Positions 1 through 8,335 of a stretch of 64,000 bases of DNA are shown here, piece by piece. The first letter of the stretch is position 1; every line of letters starts with the position of its first letter. The translations under genes were made by a program, and so were the position numbers. The notes under the pieces are model-generated. The model was not told the DNA's origin and did not search any database. It saw only the letters and a list, made by a program, of their open reading frames with translations. Source of the stretch: Clostridiales bacterium (lineage in GTDB: Bacteria > Bacillota > Clostridia > Saccharofermentanales > Saccharofermentanaceae); contig JAFWMQ010000014.1 in the NCBI GenBank assembly GCA_017510605.1, forward strand, positions 62,001-126,000, read 5' to 3'.

Positions 1-271
1 GAGCAGGTGCGGGTGCAGGCGCTGCAACAGGAGCAGCTGACTGAACAGGTGCCGGAGCCGGTGCGGGCGCAGCAACCGGGGCAAGCGGAGTAACGGGACC
101 CGGTGCCGGAGCAGGTGCAGGTGCTGCAACCGGAGCGGCTGTCGGAACAGGTGCCGGAGCCGGTGCGGGCGCGGGAGTTGCCTGCTGCCATAAATGCGCT
201 ACATTATTTCCGCATCCGCCGCAGAATTTCTGATTTTCGATTAACTCTTTACCACAATTAGGACAATGCAT
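1..271 (-). CDS. Zinc-ribbon protein with Pro/Ala-rich repeats (C-terminus outside window)
   Basis: The gene starts at ATG 271 on the minus strand and is cut by the window edge. Residues 1-21 form a short zinc ribbon with two CxxC pairs (CPNCG and CGGCG). From about residue 31 the protein is low-complexity, built of repeated APAPAP / PVAAPAPAP units. In many Firmicutes such ribbons head membrane or secreted proteins with Pro-rich linkers, but no second domain is visible here. Its zinc ribbon resembles that of the protein at 26142-26573. The function is unknown; only the ribbon and the repeats are seen directly. Confidence 0.75.
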   Translation of the reverse strand, partial: MHCPNCGKELIENQKFCGGCGNNVAHLWQQATPAPAPAPAPVPTAAPVAAPAPAPAPGPVTPLAPVAAPAPAPAPVQSAAPVAAPAPAPA

Positions 272-324
272 GTTTTTCACCCCATAAAAGTTTTCTTGTA
301 TCCATTGTACAACAATATTTCAGT

Positions 325-1317
325 TTATCTGTCTTCCCTGTAATAATTACGTCCGATAGCCTGCGGCTCACCGCTCTTATTTTTCGATGACATCGAAGTG
401 GTTATGAGAACGATAAGCGTTATGATGAACGGCAATGCCGAGAAGAAGTGTGATGGTATATTGGTAAGCCAGCCCATTGTATCGGGGAAGGTATACGCAA
501 GCGCCGCGTTCTGGACACGCAGCGTGTTGAAAAAGCCGAAGATAAGCGTTCCGAGCAGTGCCTTGGCAGGACTCCAGTTCGCGAAAATAACCAGAGCTAT
601 AGAGATCCAGCCGTAACCGTTGATCCAGCAGTTGGAACCTTCAAATGTGCCGCCCATATTAAGGCCCATATAAAGTCCGCCCAGTCCCATGATGCCTGAA
701 CCGATGATGATATGGGTGTATTTATACAAAGCGACATTAACACCCAAAGAATCGGCAGCAGCAGGATTCTCACCTATTGCCCTCAGTTTAAGACCCGGAA
801 CCGTCTTTTTGAAATAAAGCCACATCAAAATGGCAATAAGAACACCTAAATAAACCAGAATTCCGTGAGAGAAAACTGCCTTCCCGATGAAAGGAATATC
901 AGATAATACTGGGATATGGATCGCCTGGGAATGGGCGTCCAGTCTGGTTCCGCTGAGCTTCGGCCATCCTGCGCTGCTGTTGGATAAAGCGTTGCCGATA
1001 AAGTAATAAAAAGCGACACCAAAAGTTGTAATGGTAAGACCTGTTACATTCTGGTTAGCCTGAAGGGTAACCGTGAGGAATGAGAACAAAAGACCTACAA
1101 GACCGGAAGCGATAAAGCTTACAAGACACGCTACCAAGAGGCTGTCTGTTTTCGCGCCCGCCAGATAACCTGCGACAGCACCTATAGCCATAGTTCCCTC
1201 AACACCGAGATTAAGAGAGCCGGATTTCTCGATCATGATCTCTCCGGTGGTACCGTAAAGAAGCGGGATGTTATAGACAATTATGTTAAAGAGGAACAGC
1301 GTAAATACTTCAAACAT
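325..1317 (-). CDS. Nucleoside ABC importer, permease subunit 2 (NupQ/YufQ type)
   Basis: This is a 330-residue polytopic membrane protein with about eight to nine hydrophobic segments. It has the BPD_transp_2 pattern of BMP-family and sugar permeases, including the EKSGSLNLGVEG segment near residue 30 and the RAIGENPAAADSLGVNV coupling loop near residue 180 that docks on the ATPase. It is the last gene of the importer operon and its start overlaps the end of the first permease gene by 8 bp, so translation is probably coupled. The two permeases would form the membrane channel for purine nucleosides. The family is secure; the substrate is inferred from xpt in the same operon. Confidence 0.9.
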   Translation of the reverse strand: MFEVFTLFLFNIIVYNIPLLYGTTGEIMIEKSGSLNLGVEGTMAIGAVAGYLAGAKTDSLLVACLVSFIASGLVGLLFSFLTVTLQANQNVTGLTITTFGVAFYYFIGNALSNSSAGWPKLSGTRLDAHSQAIHIPVLSDIPFIGKAVFSHGILVYLGVLIAILMWLYFKKTVPGLKLRAIGENPAAADSLGVNVALYKYTHIIIGSGIMGLGGLYMGLNMGGTFEGSNCWINGYGWISIALVIFANWSPAKALLGTLIFGFFNTLRVQNAALAYTFPDTMGWLTNIPSHFFSALPFIITLIVLITTSMSSKNKSGEPQAIGRNYYREDR

Positions 1318-2413
1318 TCTTTGCTTCCTCCTTTTTTACGATCCTGAAGTTTGCTGCAAAATCCGCAACAAGAACCGAGAACAGGATAATTCCCTGCAGA
1401 AGATCTGCAAAATTTACATCAATAGCAGGATACTGTGTGGCCGCAGCCTGGCATCCGTACTGCAGGATCGAGATGAGAATAGATGTGACGAAAACAGCCG
1501 GGATACTGAGTTTACTGAGCCATGCAACAATAATGCCCGTCCAGCCAACGTCATTAGTAATAGTATCCGAGATAGTACCTGCAGATGATACTGCAAGAGC
1601 TGCGGCAAGACCTATCAGGGCTGATGAGATAAACATCGTGCGGAGTATGATCTTACCGACATTCATTCCGGCATATCTTGCTGTCGCGCTGCTGTCACCT
1701 ACGACGGAAACCTCAAATCCCTGCTTAGTGTATTTGAGATAAACGAAAATAATTGCCGTAAGCAGAACTGCTATGATGACTGACCAGAGCAGTGTGAATT
1801 TTCCCAACGGTATTCCTTTCATTACGGCTGACTCCGGGAACGAGCCGAAGATCGGTCTCTCGGAATCTTCTCTTAAGAAGAAATTCCAGTCTGCTTTTGT
1901 ATCGCCGATATATCTTATGACATACAACATAATGTAATTGAGCATAAGCGTCATCAGAGTCTCATTCGTATTGAATCTTACCTTCAATGCAGCTATGGCA
2001 ATTCCTATTATTCCGCTCGATAACATCGCAGCAAGACACATAAGGACAACTGTTACAAAGTTGGGAAGTCCCGAACTGTTAAATGCAACGATTGAAGCGC
2101 AGATAGCACCTATCAGGAATTCACCTTCTCCTCCGATATTCCAGAAACGCATCTTGAAAGAGAGACTGAGTGCTAACGAGGTAATAAGAAGAGGTACGAA
2201 TACTTTCAGAAGGCCTTCAATGCTCTTGTACCCGTATCTGTTTCCGACAAGTCCGATCGTGAGCATCTTTCCGTAATACTGGAAAGGATTTATACCCAGT
2301 ATCAAAAGAAGGATACCGCATATTGAAAGTGAGACAAGGATACCTATCGCATAATAAATAAGCGTCCTCTGGATCTTTGAATCCGCTCTTCTTACCAGAT
2401 GATATTTTTTCAT
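1310..2413 (-). CDS. Nucleoside ABC importer, permease subunit 1 (NupP/YufP type)
   Basis: This 367-residue polytopic membrane protein is the longer of the paired permeases typical of BMP-type importers. It has a cytoplasmic N-terminus (MKKYHLVRRADSKIQ), then about ten hydrophobic stretches, and a coupling-loop-like segment SVVGDSSATARYAGMNV. Its start touches the stop of the ATPase gene (2413) and its end overlaps the next permease by 8 bp, so the four transporter genes form a tight operon. It likely forms half of the translocation pore. Confidence 0.9.
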   Translation of the reverse strand: MKKYHLVRRADSKIQRTLIYYAIGILVSLSICGILLLILGINPFQYYGKMLTIGLVGNRYGYKSIEGLLKVFVPLLITSLALSLSFKMRFWNIGGEGEFLIGAICASIVAFNSSGLPNFVTVVLMCLAAMLSSGIIGIAIAALKVRFNTNETLMTLMLNYIMLYVIRYIGDTKADWNFFLREDSERPIFGSFPESAVMKGIPLGKFTLLWSVIIAVLLTAIIFVYLKYTKQGFEVSVVGDSSATARYAGMNVGKIILRTMFISSALIGLAAALAVSSAGTISDTITNDVGWTGIIVAWLSKLSIPAVFVTSILISILQYGCQAAATQYPAIDVNFADLLQGIILFSVLVADFAANFRIVKKEEAKNV

Positions 2414-3987
2414 TAGGCTTTGACCTCCTCATCTGTAAAAGCAGAATCTTTTGCAATACCGTCAGTCTTACCTTCTTTGTTTACAATATTAAGAGTGCCT
2501 GTCATCATAAGGCCTATCTCTTCCTTTGTCGTATGATCGCTGTTTACCACGCCCTGAAGCTTTCCGTGACAGATGACCATTATCTTGTCGCAGAGCGAGA
2601 GCATGACATCAAGATCCTCACCGACAAAAAGTATACCGACACCCTTTTTCTTCTCACCGTTCAGGATGTCATAGATCGTGTATGAAGAATTAATATCCAA
2701 TCCTCTTACCGGGTATGCAGTGATAAGGACATTGGGACCGGATTTGATCTCTCTTCCCAATAAAACCTTCTGAACATTACCGCCGGAAAGACGTCTTACC
2801 GGGGTATCTGCAGAAGGTGTGTTTATTTCCAGTTTCCTGATTACCTTTTGGGCTTCTTCACGGGCACTCTTCCTGTCCACAAAGATGCCTTTGGTATCGT
2901 TATAGCTTTTGAGGATCATGTTATCCGTAATGGATAATGAAGGAGCAAGACCCATTCCCAGACGGTCCTCAGGAATGAAACTCATAGAGATACCATGCTC
3001 CAGTATCTTTTTGGGAGACATTCCGACGATGCTCTCACCTTCATGGATCATATGACCTTCTTCTATCTTCCTTAATCCCGCGATCGCTTCACAAAGTTCT
3101 TTCTGTCCCGAGCCCGCGATCCCTGCGACACCAAGTATCTCTCCGCCTCTGATATAAAAGTTGATGTGATCGACCGCTATGGCACCTTCATCGTTCTTTA
3201 CCGTGAGGTCCCTTATCTCAAGAAGAGGATGTGTCTTCTCGATTACCGGCCTATCGATATTAAGAGTGATCTTACGTCCTACCATAAGTTCGGTCAGTTC
3301 TTTGTCATTAGTCTCTTTTGTATTGACCGTGCCGATATAATCACCATGTCTCAGGACAGTAACCCTGTCTGATATCTCCATTACTTCATTAAGCTTATGC
3401 GTGATTATGATGATGGAGTGTCCTTCATTCTTCATCCTGCGGAGGACATTAAAAAGTCTGTCGATCTCCTGAACGGTAAGAACCGCCGTAGGTTCATCCA
3501 GGATAATTATCTTGGCTCCGTAACAGAGCACCTTAAGGATCTCAAGTGTCTGTTTCTCGGATACTGCCATATTTGCAACCTTCTTATCCAGATCTATTTC
3601 AAACCCGAATCTTGAAGCTGTATTCTCGATCTTATTGCGGACTTCATTCCCATGCAGGAAACGTCCTTCTCCCCTCATTCCTATACGGATATTCTCAAGC
3701 GCCGTAAACCGCTCGACCAGTTTGAAATGCTGGTGCACCATTCCTATTCCCAGTTTTCCGGAGTCTTCCGGTGAGTTAATCTGTACTCTTTTTCCATCGA
3801 TAAAAATAGAACCGCTGTCGGGCATATAGATGCCCGACAGCATGTTCATAAGTGTTGTTTTTCCTGATCCGTTCTCGCCTAGAAGAGCAAGGATCTCGCC
3901 CTTGGCAAGAGATAAGTTGATGTTTTTATTGGCCGCCACAGGCCCGAAGCTTTTAGAAATATTCTTAAGCTCTATGGCATATTCCAT
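2413..3987 (-). CDS. Nucleoside ABC importer, ATP-binding protein with two ATPase domains (NupO/YufO type)
   Basis: This 524-residue cytoplasmic ATPase carries two fused nucleotide-binding domains, as is usual for BMP and sugar importers. Domain 1 (about 1-240) has Walker A GENGSGKTT, Walker B IIILDEPTAVLT and an H-loop ITHK. Domain 2 (about 255-500) has GIAGSGQKE in place of a normal Walker A, signature RLSGGNVQK, and VLITAYPVRGLD where Walker B plus the catalytic Glu (usually DEPTRGLD) would be. Domain 2 is therefore probably catalytically weak, which is common in this family. The gene lies between the BMP lipoprotein and the two permeases. Confidence 0.92.
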   Translation of the reverse strand: MEYAIELKNISKSFGPVAANKNINLSLAKGEILALLGENGSGKTTLMNMLSGIYMPDSGSIFIDGKRVQINSPEDSGKLGIGMVHQHFKLVERFTALENIRIGMRGEGRFLHGNEVRNKIENTASRFGFEIDLDKKVANMAVSEKQTLEILKVLCYGAKIIILDEPTAVLTVQEIDRLFNVLRRMKNEGHSIIIITHKLNEVMEISDRVTVLRHGDYIGTVNTKETNDKELTELMVGRKITLNIDRPVIEKTHPLLEIRDLTVKNDEGAIAVDHINFYIRGGEILGVAGIAGSGQKELCEAIAGLRKIEEGHMIHEGESIVGMSPKKILEHGISMSFIPEDRLGMGLAPSLSITDNMILKSYNDTKGIFVDRKSAREEAQKVIRKLEINTPSADTPVRRLSGGNVQKVLLGREIKSGPNVLITAYPVRGLDINSSYTIYDILNGEKKKGVGILFVGEDLDVMLSLCDKIMVICHGKLQGVVNSDHTTKEEIGLMMTGTLNIVNKEGKTDGIAKDSAFTDEEVKA

Positions 3988-4017
3988 ATAACATCCCCCA
4001 AACAGATCAATGTGTTA

Positions 4018-5229
4018 TCAGTTAACCTGAGTAACGCCTTCTACGTAATAGTTCATTGAGCCCTGGATTACACCGTCATCAACGGAAGGTCCGCCGGCTG
4101 CAACGATCTCAGAACCGTCATTTGTAACAAGTGCAGCATTATTCTTCTCAACAGTTACAGAACCTGCGCTGCCGGAGAATGAGAGCTTAACGCCTGAGAA
4201 TACATCCCACTCACCCTTCTTCATAAGATCTTTTGCGATCTCAATTGCTTCCTTTGTTTCAGGCGTGCAGTTGGAAGAGATAGGAGAAATATCAACAAGA
4301 CCTGCGTTAAGACCTTCATAGTAGTTGCCTACTTCGGTCATGAATGTAGCAGGATTTGTCATAGCTGCCTTCATTGCTGTTGCATAGTATGCATCCCAGT
4401 TCCAGATAGGAGCTGTCAGATGGGCATTAGGAGCCTCAGCTGTCATATCTGAGTTGTATCCGCATCCGAAAACGCCCTTCTCGTTAGCAACGATCTGAGG
4501 CTGTGAAGAGTCACAGTGCTGAGCGATAACGCAGCATCCGTAAGTATCTATGAGAGTCTCGGCTGCCTGTCTCTCAAGCTGCTGGTCGCCCCATGTTGAG
4601 ATCTCATAAACGCTGATCTTGGCATCAGGGTTAACAGACATGCATCCCATAGCAAATGCATTGATACCCGAACATGTCTCAGCATATTCTGTACCCCATG
4701 CGGATACATATCCGATGTTGTTGTTGCCTAATTCGAGTGACTTATATCCTGCTGCGATACCGGAAAGGTAACGTGCCTGATAGATACGTCCGAAATAGTT
4801 ATTGAAGTTCTTGTCATTAGAAAGATAACCTGTTGCATGAGAGAAAATGATGTCCGGATATTCCTTGGCCTTTTCTTCAAAAGCATTGATGTAACCGAAG
4901 CTTATTCCGAAGATGATATTGCATCCGTTACCTGCAAGCTGGTCGACTGCCTGCTTAACCTTCTCATCATCCTCAGGAACATTGTCCACGATGTAAAGAT
5001 CCTTGGAAGGATCAAGACCTACAGACTGCATAGCCTTGGTAATACCCTTATGATGGGCATAAGTATAACCTGATGTGTCATTTTGGCTGTTGATGTAGAT
5101 AGCACCTACCTTGAAGTTGGACGCCCCGCTTCCACCTTCACTCTCTTTAGCCGCGTTACAGCCTGCAAGTGCAAATACTGAAGTAACTGCAAGAGCTGCC
5201 GTGACTAACATAGAAATCAACTTCTTCAT
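4018..5229 (-). CDS. BMP-family nucleoside-binding lipoprotein
   Basis: This is the extracellular substrate-binding subunit. I place the start at ATG 5229, because GGGAGG lies 6 nt upstream and the protein then begins with a clean lipoprotein signal (MKKLISMLV...LAGC, Cys near residue 24). The mature part has BMP/PnrA-like features: KVGAIYIN, GCNIIFGISFGY, GYVSAWGTEYA and GVFGCGYNSD. It follows xpt by 63 bp and precedes the importer ATPase, so it would capture purine nucleosides at the membrane surface. An upstream in-frame start at 5271 is less likely because it lacks a ribosome-binding site. Confidence 0.93.
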   Translation of the reverse strand: MKKLISMLVTAALAVTSVFALAGCNAAKESEGGSGASNFKVGAIYINSQNDTSGYTYAHHKGITKAMQSVGLDPSKDLYIVDNVPEDDEKVKQAVDQLAGNGCNIIFGISFGYINAFEEKAKEYPDIIFSHATGYLSNDKNFNNYFGRIYQARYLSGIAAGYKSLELGNNNIGYVSAWGTEYAETCSGINAFAMGCMSVNPDAKISVYEISTWGDQQLERQAAETLIDTYGCCVIAQHCDSSQPQIVANEKGVFGCGYNSDMTAEAPNAHLTAPIWNWDAYYATAMKAAMTNPATFMTEVGNYYEGLNAGLVDISPISSNCTPETKEAIEIAKDLMKKGEWDVFSGVKLSFSGSAGSVTVEKNNAALVTNDGSEIVAAGGPSVDDGVIQGSMNYYVEGVTQVN

Positions 5230-5292
5230 AAATTGCCTCCCGTTCAAAAAATATATATGCAGATAATGCATATCAGTAATTAATCTCCAGAC

Positions 5293-5877
5293 TTACTGCG
5301 GTCTGAATTCCAACGAGTCATCCGTCATCTTATCAATGATCGCCAATGACTCTACTCTTATCCCCTTTTCGCGCAGGCTGTCTCCTCCACCCTGGAAACC
5401 CTTCTCGATAGCTATCGCACAACCTGCAAGATTGGCACCGGCCTGCTCTACGATCTCGATAAGGCCCTTCAAAGCATTACCCTTAGCAAGGAAATCATCG
5501 ACGATCAGAACAGTATCTTCGCTTGTAATGTAATCGGAAGATACGACGACATCATATGTCTGCTGATGGGTATATGAGAAAACCTTGGATGAAAATACTT
5601 TACCGGAGAGATTGCTCGTGGAATGCTTCTTTGCAAACACGGCCGGAACGCCCATTGCAAGAGCTGCGGCAAAAGCGATCGCAATGCCCGAAGACTCGAT
5701 GGTTAACACCTTTGTAACATTGTTACTCCGGAAAAGTCTTGCAATTTCCTCTCCCATTTCCTTAAGGAGTTTTGTGTCAATCTGCTGGTTGAGAAAGCTT
5801 CCTACTTTGAGGACTTCACCCGGAAGAATCTGACCCTCGGACAGGATCTTTTGTTCTAACGCGCGGATAAGAACCAC
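5293..5877 (-). CDS. xpt: Xanthine phosphoribosyltransferase
   Basis: The enzyme converts xanthine and PRPP to XMP in purine salvage. The PRPP-binding motif VLIVDDFLAKGNAL and the IESSGIA loop identify Xpt, and the length (about 190 residues) is normal. It is first in an operon with the nucleoside importer. The start is odd: the only in-frame conventional codon is GTG at 5877, which overlaps the AAGGAGG ribosome-binding site, while the residues that align with known Xpt proteins start about 5 codons later, where no ATG/GTG/TTG exists. No purine riboswitch is visible in the short leader. Confidence 0.93.
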   Translation of the reverse strand: MVLIRALEQKILSEGQILPGEVLKVGSFLNQQIDTKLLKEMGEEIARLFRSNNVTKVLTIESSGIAIAFAAALAMGVPAVFAKKHSTSNLSGKVFSSKVFSYTHQQTYDVVVSSDYITSEDTVLIVDDFLAKGNALKGLIEIVEQAGANLAGCAIAIEKGFQGGGDSLREKGIRVESLAIIDKMTDDSLEFRPQ

Positions 5878-5906
5878 CTCCTTAAAGGAATAAAAAAGAC
5901 CCTATA

Positions 5907-5935
5907 ATATTATAATTATTACAATTATGTGTCAA
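5907..5935 (-). promoter_or_regulatory. Promoter of the xpt-nucleoside importer operon
   Basis: On the minus strand a consensus -35 TTGACA (5930-5935) is followed after 17 nt by TAATAT (5907-5912); an overlapping TATAAT (5909-5914) has a 15-nt spacer. The predicted leader is only about 25 nt, too short for a purine riboswitch. Confidence 0.7.
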
Positions 5936-5980
5936 ACTTAATCGGCACTACTTTTCACTCATTTTTTAACAGAATTGTTG

Positions 5981-6637
5981 TCAGATTTGCGGTATATAAT
6001 CCGTCATGGCTGCAGTGACCATGTCAGGTATAGCCTCGGCCAGATCCATGCCTCCTGCCTTGACCTTGTCTTCGGGTATCGGATTTTCCTTATAACCGCT
6101 TCCGAGGCAGTAATAGAGTGAGCTCCCGGGACCCTGACGGTACCTTCTGTAAGATAAAACCTCTCCCAGAAGTTCAGAAGCATCATCCCCGATCGCAAGT
6201 ACCGGAACACCGTTTTTCGCGATGGCATCGAGAAGAGCCTCTTTACCGGAATCAGTAAGGACGGGGCTTCCGCTTATCACGATCATCAGTTTCTCAGAGT
6301 ATTCTATCGGGATATTTTCCTCGATTACGTCACCATTAGGATTATATTCAATGGTGTGAAAAGAAGGACCTTTTACCGGCAGGTTTTCTTTCGAAGCCGA
6401 TTCAGGAGAGATCACATTGATTACCGGCAGCAGGTGCTCCAGTTCCTTGAGCGGTTCACCTATCCAATATATGGTGATGTCAGATTCAGATATGGAATCC
6501 AGCTCGATATCCAGATCCGATATTCTGTTGATCGCAGCCTGTCTTTTAGTACTCGAATTAAAAAGGACAGCAATAAAGAGGAAGAAAAATACTGCCAGAA
6601 AAGTAAGTACTATCAGTCCTGTCTTTCCTCTGCTCAT
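5981..6637 (-). CDS. Membrane-anchored protein of unknown function
   Basis: This 218-residue protein has one N-terminal membrane segment (about residues 7-28, rich in Leu/Phe/Val) after MSRGKTG, so the rest probably faces outside. The outer part contains two Rossmann-like stretches (SDITIYWIGEP and EKLMIVISGSPVLTD...GVPVLAIGDDASELLGEV), suggestive of a small alpha/beta domain. It lies 2 bp behind the SseB-like gene and ends the malQ-glpK group. I do not recognise a named family. Confidence 0.75.
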   Translation of the reverse strand: MSRGKTGLIVLTFLAVFFFLFIAVLFNSSTKRQAAINRISDLDIELDSISESDITIYWIGEPLKELEHLLPVINVISPESASKENLPVKGPSFHTIEYNPNGDVIEENIPIEYSEKLMIVISGSPVLTDSGKEALLDAIAKNGVPVLAIGDDASELLGEVLSYRRYRQGPGSSLYYCLGSGYKENPIPEDKVKAGGMDLAEAIPDMVTAAMTDYIPQI

Positions 6638-6639
6638 AT

Positions 6640-7383
6640 TCAGCCGTCAGTCCTTGTTGCAAACGGCTTTACGCCTTTGATCACCTGTTTTGCAAATTCT
6701 TCATTGCTCGATACGACCATAGCATCCATGTTATCCAGATAAGGAAGGCAATACTTTCGGAGGTTATCAAGCGTATATTTCAAAGGTTCTCCCTCGCCTT
6801 CAGCATTGGCAACGATAAGCCATATGAGGCGGTCCGTGCCATTCTCGCGCATAAGTCTGACCCAGATATCAGATACCGTAGGTTCGATAAGAAGATAACC
6901 GTCAAGTGCTTCCTTAAGCTTCGGCGGATAACGGTCAGGCTCACCGACTTTTGCAGTTCCGTCGCCTCCGATGCCCATCTGGGCAGCTATCATCTTGAGC
7001 ATATCATGACCGAACAATACTTCCTCAGAACCCGGATTGATCACAAAACCCGACAGTCCCATCTTGGGTGCCATGACAACATCTATAAGATCGGCAAACC
7101 CTGCAAGCACGCCGTTCTGACGCTCTTTCTTATCCTCAAATGCGACTTCAAAACTGTCAGTATCGCTGTAGACGACCATGTATTTAAGACCTTTGGAGTC
7201 ACTTACGGCATGAAACTTATAATCTCCTTCGCTTCCGTCAACGGGAACTATGAATTTTGATACGGCCGCTTCTTTAAGGACCGCGATCATGTTCTCTTCG
7301 GAACTGTCCTCACGGATCAGTCCCATAAGTTCAACCAGTTTCTCGTTCTCGATCCTCTCGATCTTGTTTGAATCCTCACTCAT
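6640..7383 (-). CDS. SseB-family protein
   Basis: The 247-residue soluble protein matches the SseB N-terminal domain: an early acidic helix, SKFIVPVD, a central YMVVYSDTDSFE strand and a segment around GFVINPGSEEVLFG. Despite the name, SseB-domain proteins are widespread in bacteria outside type III secretion and their role is mostly unknown. The C-terminal part (about 160-247) has WVRLMRENGTDRLIWLIVANAEG. An AAAGGA ribosome-binding site precedes the ATG. It sits between the transporter gene and the membrane-anchored unknown. Confidence 0.8.
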   Translation of the reverse strand: MSEDSNKIERIENEKLVELMGLIREDSSEENMIAVLKEAAVSKFIVPVDGSEGDYKFHAVSDSKGLKYMVVYSDTDSFEVAFEDKKERQNGVLAGFADLIDVVMAPKMGLSGFVINPGSEEVLFGHDMLKMIAAQMGIGGDGTAKVGEPDRYPPKLKEALDGYLLIEPTVSDIWVRLMRENGTDRLIWLIVANAEGEGEPLKYTLDNLRKYCLPYLDNMDAMVVSSNEEFAKQVIKGVKPFATRTDG

Positions 7384-7402
7384 TTCCTTTATCCTCTTAT
7401 CT

Positions 7403-8332
7403 TCAGAATACGGTTTTGACTGCCCATGCCCAGAACATTATCGTAACAAGCATAAATACCATTGATAACGATACGGTCCGCGCCGAAAAATGCGGTGCGA
7501 CATCATAATTCTCGGCAAATATTACATTCATCGATCCGCACGGCAGAGCGCACATAAGAACAACTACGCTCTTTGTCTCCGGAGATATTATAAACCAGTT
7601 TGAAAGAAGCAGTACTGCGCCCATCACAAGCCCTGGCAAAACTATAAGTCTTAATACTGAAACTACGTATGCTTTCTTATCAGTCAGAAGTTTTTTGATA
7701 TTAACACTTGCAAGCATGGAACCCATTACGATCATTGACATAGGCACAGTCATGTCACCTATCAGCTTAAACGTATCTGCAATGAATCCGGGCATCCTCC
7801 ACGGCAGTATGAACATGATGATCGCGATGACAGATGCGACTGATACCGAACTTTTAAACATGTCCAGGAGCGCAAAACGCGGCTTTCTCGAAAACAGATA
7901 AACAGCATAAGTATAGAAGAAAAGATTGTAGCAAAGGTTGAATACGGCAGCTAGCAAAAGGCCGTAGCTTCCATATAATGCTTCCATCAGAGGGAACCCT
8001 ACAAAGCCCGTATTTGCAAAGACTGTGCAGGTAGTCATTATCCTCTTCTCATCTTCAAGGATGTTGGCTTTCTTAAGTGATAATCTCAGGGCAATAATCG
8101 ATATCGCGTAGTAACCTGCGGCAATAGCCGCGCAGGTGACCATTCCGTTGACAGCTTCCGCGGAATACGTATGCTGGCTGGAATTTACGATCATGAAAGG
8201 CAGGACAGCCTTAAGAAGGATATCCGATAATGCGCGCTCTCCTCTGCTGTCTATTACTTTGGATTTGTTTAACGCAAAGCCTAAGAGCAGAAAAATGAAT
8301 ATCTTGAAAAATACAATATAGACCTGAACCAT
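7403..8332 (-). CDS. AEC-family (auxin efflux carrier-like) transporter
   Basis: A 309-residue integral membrane protein with about ten hydrophobic segments and the AEC hallmarks: FFKIFIFLLLGFALNKSKVID at the start, NTGFVGFPLMEALYG in the middle and an inverted-repeat topology. Bacterial members of this secondary-transporter family move organic anions such as malate. The start is 4 bp after the glpK stop, so it belongs to the malQ-glpK operon. The substrate cannot be told from sequence. Confidence 0.88.
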   Translation of the reverse strand: MVQVYIVFFKIFIFLLLGFALNKSKVIDSRGERALSDILLKAVLPFMIVNSSQHTYSAEAVNGMVTCAAIAAGYYAISIIALRLSLKKANILEDEKRIMTTCTVFANTGFVGFPLMEALYGSYGLLLAAVFNLCYNLFFYTYAVYLFSRKPRFALLDMFKSSVSVASVIAIIMFILPWRMPGFIADTFKLIGDMTVPMSMIVMGSMLASVNIKKLLTDKKAYVVSVLRLIVLPGLVMGAVLLLSNWFIISPETKSVVVLMCALPCGSMNVIFAENYDVAPHFSARTVSLSMVFMLVTIMFWAWAVKTVF

Positions 8333-8335
8333 TTA

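Noticed and set aside
5878..5980. Purine riboswitch upstream of xpt
   Set aside because: The promoter leaves only about 25 nt of leader, and no purine-aptamer core is present.
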